Positions 6,500 through 10,084 of a stretch of DNA of 10,084 nt are shown here, piece by piece (positions within the stretch are counted from its first letter, which is position 1; every line of letters starts with the position of its first letter). Under the pieces are notes generated by a model. The model did no database searches, had not been told where the DNA came from, and saw only the letters and a list, made by a program, of their open reading frames with translations. A program made the position numbers and the translations under genes. The DNA is from CAVALG01 sp963589585 (GTDB lineage: Bacteria; Bacillota; Clostridia; Oscillospirales; Acutalibacteraceae), in contig CAVALG010000021.1 in assembly GCA_963589585.1 (NCBI GenBank), forward strand, positions 1 to 10,084, in the 5' to 3' direction.

Positions 6500-7171
6500 T
6501 TATTTTTCGGGTACGAACATCATAACAAAACTGACCGACAGCAAAATACAGCACAGCCAGATTGCTTTATATCCCAACGCAAGGGTTAAAATACTGCCGA
6601 GCCCCGCGCCGAAACCGAAAACCAGAATTACACCGAAATAGGTAAAGGCTTTTCGCAAAATTTCTTTATCACGCACACGGAAATATGCGCACAGCGCCTC
6701 AGTCCCTGCCCTTAAGTTGCCTATGCACATTGTGCTTGCATAGGCGTGACCGCGGACTTTATGGAATGTTTGCACCTGCATAGCGCATACAAACGATACA
6801 GAAGCGTTGGCGAGCGGTTCTACCGCGCGCGGTAAAAAACCTACGGCAAAAAGCAAAACTATCTCGCAAATAAGAATGATTTGCCGCCAATGAATTTTCT
6901 CGTAATTTTTAAGCCGCATATGTATACATTCGGCAACCGCCGTACCTACCAGAAAAGAAATAACGGGAATAAGGTATTTAAGTACCGTTTGCCAATCGGT
7001 TTGGAACAAGGCGGTGCTTAACAGCACGATATTGCCCGTTTGCGCGTTGGCGAACACTTCACCGCGGCAGGTATATGTATAGGCGTCCTGAAAACCGCCG
7101 GACAAAATGATAAAAATCGCCGCCCTGAAACTGTCCGACATCTGACCGCGGAACGGTTTAACGCTTCTCAT
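6500..7171 (-). CDS. DUF1275 (YoaK-type) membrane protein
   Basis: This 223-residue protein matches the DUF1275/YoaK family in length, with about six hydrophobic segments, and in the signature near residues 17-43. There the segment IFIILSGGFQDAYTY is followed by an F-A-N-A-Q-T-G-N run, like the AGFVDA...F.S.MTGN pattern of the family. A second signature, CAMQVQTFHKVRGHAYASTM, resembles the family's GMQN.....G......T.MTGN half-repeat, here as CIGNLRAG. Function in this family is not established; a transport role is only a guess. ATG 7171 has GAGG 7 nt upstream and overlaps the end of the preceding small gene by 14 nt. The gap to atpB is 56 nt, with no clear promoter. It takes the place where many atp operons carry atpI. 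Confidence 0.85.
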   Translation of the reverse strand: MRSVKPFRGQMSDSFRAAIFIILSGGFQDAYTYTCRGEVFANAQTGNIVLLSTALFQTDWQTVLKYLIPVISFLVGTAVAECIHMRLKNYEKIHWRQIILICEIVLLFAVGFLPRAVEPLANASVSFVCAMQVQTFHKVRGHAYASTMCIGNLRAGTEALCAYFRVRDKEILRKAFTYFGVILVFGFGAGLGSILTLALGYKAIWLCCILLSVSFVMMFVPEK

Positions 7172-7433
7172 TATGTTTCCTCTTTTCCGGGAATGTAAAA
7201 ACAAACGCAGTATAGGCAAGCATAAACCCCAGCGCATACAAAATCACAGCGGCGGCGCTGCCCTTTGCTATACATTCGGCGGCAACACCAAAAGCAAACC
7301 CCACGGCGAATGTACCCGATACAAGGCGGTAACTTTTCTTTTCGCAATCTGCGGTTTTAATAAGATGCAAAACAAGAAAAAGGGTTGCCGCGTCAAGCAA
7401 TACATCCATAATAATTTCAAATACCGATTCCAT
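7158..7433 (-). CDS. Small hypothetical membrane protein
   Basis: This 91-residue protein is not recognised. It has three hydrophobic stretches (about residues 4-25, 40-57 and 63-82) and ends in a charged tail, FPEKRKHNEKR, so it is probably an integral membrane protein with two or three helices. ATG 7433 is chosen because AAGG lies 8 nt upstream and the start falls 2 nt after the aminotransferase stop. Longer in-frame readings to 7625 run inside the aminotransferase gene and lose the hydrophobic character. Its 3' end overlaps the start of the DUF1275 gene by 14 nt, so the two are likely co-translated and may work together. Confidence 0.75.
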   Translation of the reverse strand: MESVFEIIMDVLLDAATLFLVLHLIKTADCEKKSYRLVSGTFAVGFAFGVAAECIAKGSAAAVILYALGFMLAYTAFVFTFPEKRKHNEKR

Positions 7434-7435
7434 TT

Positions 7436-8716
7436 TTATGACCTTACTTTCATAATTGCTTCTATACTTACAAGTTTGGTGCAAAGGCACAAAACCCTTA
7501 CAGCCTCGGTAATTTCGGGGGTAGTTGCAAAAGATGGAGCTAACCGTATATTTCGGTCTTCGGGGTCGTATCCGTGCGGATAGGTAGCGCCTGCAGGGGT
7601 AAACTTTACGCCGTATTCGGCACACATCTGCACAACCGACTTAGCGCATCCGCTCATTGTGTTAAAGGAAATAAAGTAACCGCCTTTAGGGGTCGTCCAA
7701 TCGGCAAGGCCCGTATCTCCCAGTTCCTTTTCAAGCGTTTTATATACGGCGTCAAATTTCGGTTTTAAAGCCTTAGCGTGTTTTTTCATATGCGCTTTAA
7801 GTCCTGCACTGCCCTTGAAAAACCGCGCGTGCCGCAGCTGATTCAATTTATCCGGACCTATGGTGACAAAATTCATAAAGGAGCGAATATCAATAAGATT
7901 GGCAGGACTTGCCGCCACGGCTGAAATTCCCGAACCGGGGAATGTAACCTTGCTTGTAGAGCAAAATTCATATACAATATCCGCATTGCCTGCTCTTTCA
8001 CACTCCTCGATTATATCGGGAATTTCGGCACACTCGCCGTCAAAGCAGTGAACACAATAAGCATTATCCCAAAAGATGCGGAAATCTTCCGCGGCAGGTC
8101 TAAGCCCTGCAAAACGGCGAACCACCCTGCCGCTGAAAACAATACCCGTAGGGTTTTGGTATTTAGGCACACACCAAATTCCCTTAACGCTCGGATCTTT
8201 TATCAGCTCCTCTACCATATCCATATCGGGTCCGTCGTCATTCAACGGGACGGGGATAAGTTCAAAACCGAAATGCTCGGTAATGGCAAAGTGGCGATCA
8301 TACCCCGGAACGGGGCATAAAAACTTACGGTCTTTCACTTCCTGCCACGGCGTTCCGCCGCAGATACCGTCGGTCATACCGTGACTTACAAGCTGATACA
8401 TCAGCGTTAAACTGCTGTTTCCGCCCACAAGAGTATGAACTACATGCGTTCCCATCATATGCGCAAGCAGTCGCCGCGCTTCGGAAATTCCGTCGGGGCA
8501 GCCGTAATTTCGGCAGTCCGTTCCGTTTTCACTGTCCAAAATGCTGCGATGATCCAGTGTATCCAACATAGGTAAAGAAAGCGCAAGCTGCTCGGCAGAC
8601 GGCTTACCGCGCGAAAGGTCAAGCGACAGTCCTTTACCTGCAATTTCTTCAAGTTCCTTTTCGCACTTTGCTTTTTCAGATACCAATGTGTACATATCGG
8701 CATTACAAAAATTCAT
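7436..8716 (-). CDS. PLP-dependent aspartate aminotransferase, MocR-like (Ic) type
   Basis: This 426-residue fold-type I PLP enzyme probably transfers the amino group of aspartate to 2-oxoglutarate, linking oxaloacetate and amino-acid pools in the cytoplasm. The N-terminal LDLSRGKPSAEQLALS at 33-48 is the hallmark of the MocR-like aminotransferase family (Pfam Aminotran_MocR, aspartate aminotransferase subgroup Ic). Active-site features are GGNSSL at 98-103 (phosphate cup), QNPTG at 187-191, DNAY at 217-220, Schiff-base Lys256 in STSKVTF, and Arg391 in NIRLAPSF for the substrate carboxylate. No essential residue is missing. ATG 8716 has AGGAG 7 nt upstream. It heads the minus-strand gene train behind a near-consensus promoter and is divergent from a LysR regulator that probably controls it. 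Substrate specificity is inferred from the family. Confidence 0.9.
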   Translation of the reverse strand: MNFCNADMYTLVSEKAKCEKELEEIAGKGLSLDLSRGKPSAEQLALSLPMLDTLDHRSILDSENGTDCRNYGCPDGISEARRLLAHMMGTHVVHTLVGGNSSLTLMYQLVSHGMTDGICGGTPWQEVKDRKFLCPVPGYDRHFAITEHFGFELIPVPLNDDGPDMDMVEELIKDPSVKGIWCVPKYQNPTGIVFSGRVVRRFAGLRPAAEDFRIFWDNAYCVHCFDGECAEIPDIIEECERAGNADIVYEFCSTSKVTFPGSGISAVAASPANLIDIRSFMNFVTIGPDKLNQLRHARFFKGSAGLKAHMKKHAKALKPKFDAVYKTLEKELGDTGLADWTTPKGGYFISFNTMSGCAKSVVQMCAEYGVKFTPAGATYPHGYDPEDRNIRLAPSFATTPEITEAVRVLCLCTKLVSIEAIMKVRS

Positions 8717-8727
8717 CGTATCACTCC

Positions 8728-8756
8728 TTGACTTTCGATGACGGATATATTATAAT
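8728..8756 (+). promoter_or_regulatory. Promoter of the lysR gene
   Basis: The plus strand has TTGACT (8728-8733), a 17-nt spacer and TATAAT (8751-8756), one mismatch from the sigma-A consensus. Transcription would start near 8763 and give a leader of about 70 nt that contains the 11-bp repeats. Its -35 box touches the ribosome site of the aminotransferase on the other strand. Confidence 0.75.
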
Positions 8757-8777
8757 GCAAACTGATATATATGTAAA
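8749..8777 (-). promoter_or_regulatory. Promoter of the aminotransferase-atp gene train
   Basis: The minus strand has TTTACA (8777-8772), a 17-nt spacer and TATAAT (8754-8749), one mismatch from consensus. Transcription would start near 8742, leaving a 26-nt leader with AGGAG before ATG 8716. Its -10 box overlaps that of the plus-strand promoter by 4 bp within the palindrome ATTATAAT. Confidence 0.75.
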
Positions 8778-8819
8778 ATATATGTTTGATATATTTATGA
8801 TATCTTTGTGATATATAAG
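8763..8819. repeat. Five 11-bp AT-rich repeats, candidate LysR operator
   Basis: Units are TGATATATATG (8763), TAAAATATATG (8774), TGATATATTTA (8787), TGATATCTTTG (8798) and TGATATATAAG (8809), with one 2-nt insertion at 8785-8786. The last three are strictly tandem. The 11-bp period places each copy on nearly the same face of the helix. The array covers the -35 box of the aminotransferase promoter and the region upstream of it, and also the lysR leader. Confidence 0.6.
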
Positions 8820-8832
8820 AAAGGAAATCGAA

Positions 8833-9714
8833 ATGTATATAAGTTACGATTATTACCGCATATTTTACTATGTAGCAAAATACGGGAATTTATCGCAGGC
8901 GGCAAAACTGCTGCTTAACAATCAGCCGAACATGACGCGCACCATTAAAAAGTTAGAGTCCGAACTCGGCTGCCCACTGTTTTTGCGCTCTAAAAAGGGA
9001 ATGAAACTGACGCCCGAGGGGGAGCGGCTGTATGAGCATATCCGTATTGCCGCCGAACACATTGACGCAGGCGAATCGGAACTGACCGAAAGCCGAAATC
9101 TGCAAAACGGCACTGTGTATATTGCCGCCAGCGAAGTGGCGCTGCGCTGTCTGCTTTTGCCCGTTCTTAAAAAGTACAGAATTTTGTATCCGGGTATTCA
9201 TATCAGAATCAGTAACCACTCCACGCCGCAGGCTATAGACGCACTTAAAGACGGCTCGGCGGATATTGCGGTTGTCACCACGCCGACCGTACACACCGCG
9301 TCACTTACAGAAACGGCTGTTAAACCCGTAAACGAGATTGCCGTCTGCTCGCCGTATTTTAAAGAACTTACAGACAAACGGGTATCACTTTCGGAGCTTA
9401 TAAATTTTCCGCTTATCTCGCTCGGTAAAGACACAAAATCGTTTGAATTTTATTCGGCATTTTTCACCGCGCACGGATTGCCCTACAACCCGTATATTGA
9501 AGCATTTACGGCAGACCAAATTCTCCCGATGGTTGAAGCGGATTTGGGCATAGGCTTTGTTCCGGATGAGTTTTTAAAAGACGGCGACGGAATTTGCAGA
9601 ATTAACCTTAAAGAGCAAATTCCGAAACGGAATATTGTTATTATAAAAAGAAAAGAGCAGCCGCTCAGCGTGGCTGCCAAAGAGTTGGAAAGAATGATTA
9701 GACAAAGCAATTAG
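8833..9714 (+). CDS. LysR-type transcriptional regulator
   Basis: This 293-residue protein is a LysR-family regulator. Residues 3-62 form the winged helix-turn-helix: YYRIFYYVAKYGNLSQAAKL, then NNQPNMTRTIKKLESELGCP, then LFLRSKKGMKLTPEGERLYE. A linker helix follows to about 90. Residues 92-290 are the periplasmic-binding-protein-like effector domain, starting at GTVYIAASE, with the ADIAVVTTP and ADLGIGFVPDEF segments usual for the family. Length is normal and the protein appears intact. ATG 8833 has AAGGAA upstream. It is divergent from the aminotransferase, the classical arrangement in which a LysR protein controls its neighbour and itself. The effector cannot be read from sequence; an amino acid or keto acid is a reasonable guess. 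No plus-strand terminator is visible after the stop. Confidence 0.93.
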   Translation: MYISYDYYRIFYYVAKYGNLSQAAKLLLNNQPNMTRTIKKLESELGCPLFLRSKKGMKLTPEGERLYEHIRIAAEHIDAGESELTESRNLQNGTVYIAASEVALRCLLLPVLKKYRILYPGIHIRISNHSTPQAIDALKDGSADIAVVTTPTVHTASLTETAVKPVNEIAVCSPYFKELTDKRVSLSELINFPLISLGKDTKSFEFYSAFFTAHGLPYNPYIEAFTADQILPMVEADLGIGFVPDEFLKDGDGICRINLKEQIPKRNIVIIKRKEQPLSVAAKELERMIRQSN

Positions 9715-9873
9715 GGTACAACGGCTTTTTCGGCTGATCGGCGTACCAAGCGGCTTTGTTGCCCTCGCTCACAATATTAGGTAGTGTAGAAAACCGTAAT
9801 TCCGTCTGCGTTTTTTGTTCCGATATATTTCAGTATTAAGATATTACACCTGTTCCGCAGGAATAAATTTAGC
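9715..9873. other. Intergenic stretch with possible coding remnant on the minus strand
   Basis: No intact gene is present. Two adjoining minus-strand frames read like protein: YIGTKNADGITVFYTT then stop (about 9827-9777), and directly after it, in the +1 frame, LPNIVSEGNKAAWYADQPKK then PLYPNCFV and stop (9784-9698). The second frame runs 17 nt into the 3' end of lysR. Codon choice in both looks like neighbouring genes, but the segments are short, have no start or ribosome site, and no family is recognised. This may be the decayed 3' end of a gene or chance. Confidence 0.25.
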
Positions 9874-9901
9874 AAAAAAGCCGCTTCTTACGAAGCGGCT
9901 T
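9874..9901 (-). terminator. Strong minus-strand intrinsic terminator
   Basis: A perfect 10-bp stem (AAGCCGCTTC with GAAGCGGCTT) has a 4-nt loop, GTAA on the minus strand. The minus-strand RNA would end in GGCUUUUUU, a full U-tract. In the plus direction the hairpin is followed by CAGACT, so it does not serve lysR. It most likely ends the transcript of the upstream tRNA-Trp gene, or of an unseen RNA between 9902 and 9999. Confidence 0.8.
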
Positions 9902-9999
9902 CAGACTGTAGACAAATCCTTGCAGAATACTTTTTCACTATTACCTTATTACTTCCAAAAGCCCAAAGGCGTTCAGTAGGGAGTGAACAGGTAAAAGTT

Positions 10000-10031
10000 A
10001 AAGTCCCAAAGGCTTACGCCTTTGGGACTTT
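10000..10031 (-). terminator. Long perfect hairpin directly after the tRNA
   Basis: A perfect 14-bp stem (AAAGTCCCAAAGGC with GCCTTTGGGACTTT) has loop GTAA on the minus strand. Its first base is the last A of the tRNA CCA end. The following minus-strand sequence, TTTAACTTTTACC, is T-rich but interrupted, so it may act as a leaky terminator or mark the site for 3' processing. A second copy of its distal arm (GCCTTTGGG) lies at 9962-9970 and could pair alternatively with the proximal arm. Confidence 0.65.
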
Positions 10032-10084
10032 GGCGGGGGCAGAAAGGATCGAACTCTCGGCACGCGGTTTTGGAGACCGCTGCT
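10031..10084 (-). tRNA. tRNA-Trp (anticodon CCA), 3' part
   Basis: Read on the minus strand, the segment gives an anticodon arm GCGGT-CTCCAAA-ACCGC with CCA at 34-36 (10073-10071). It is followed by the variable loop GTGCC, a T arm GAGAG-TTCGATC-CTTTC with one G-T pair, the acceptor 3' strand TGCCCCC, discriminator G, and an encoded CCA. The anticodon stem is fully paired. The 5' acceptor strand, D arm and part of the 5' half lie beyond the window, so the acceptor pairing cannot be checked. The encoded CCA and the CCA anticodon indicate tryptophan. Confidence 0.9.

Noticed and set aside
10000..10031. Hairpin as a terminator for lysR on the plus strand
   Set aside because: The plus-strand sequence after the stem is GGCGGGGGC, with no T-tract, and the next sequence is the tRNA on the other strand.

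Overview
The window looks like a low-to-mid GC anaerobic Firmicute, most likely a Clostridia lineage near Oscillospiraceae/Ruminococcaceae. This rests on strong AGGAGG-type ribosome sites, the protein character, and an aspartate aminotransferase of the MocR-like (Ic) type. No ribosomal RNA or marker gene fixes the lineage, so the placement is an inference.

Nearly all of the window is one tightly packed minus-strand gene train, read from about 8716 down to 215: aminotransferase, a 91-residue membrane protein, a DUF1275/YoaK-type membrane protein, then atpB (a), atpE (c), atpF (b), atpA (alpha), atpG (gamma), atpD (beta) and atpC (epsilon). Spacings run from 56 nt down to 4-nt and 14-nt overlaps. 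An intrinsic terminator at 93-118 closes the ATP synthase operon, and a further minus-strand gene seems to start at position 42 and leave the window. The only strong promoter seen for this train is in front of the aminotransferase, so all ten genes may share transcripts; a weaker promoter in front of atpB cannot be excluded.

The ATP synthase operon is unusual. There is no separate delta gene (atpH) between atpF and atpA. Instead alpha carries about 90 extra N-terminal residues that read like the C-terminal domain of delta, while the delta N-terminal domain is missing. Subunit c is made with a Sec-type signal peptide and a polar linker, and the a subunit has Ala where the RLFGN motif normally has Asn. 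No atpI is present; the DUF1275 gene occupies that position.

A LysR-type regulator (8833-9714, plus strand) is divergent from the aminotransferase. The 116-bp gap between them holds two near-consensus promoters on opposite strands sharing one symmetric -10 element (ATTATAAT), followed by five 11-bp AT-rich repeats in near-helical phase, a plausible operator array.

The right end (9715-10084) holds the 3' part of a minus-strand tRNA-Trp, a perfect 14-bp hairpin directly abutting its CCA end, a second strong minus-strand terminator at 9874-9901, and a short stretch that may be the remains of a coding sequence.
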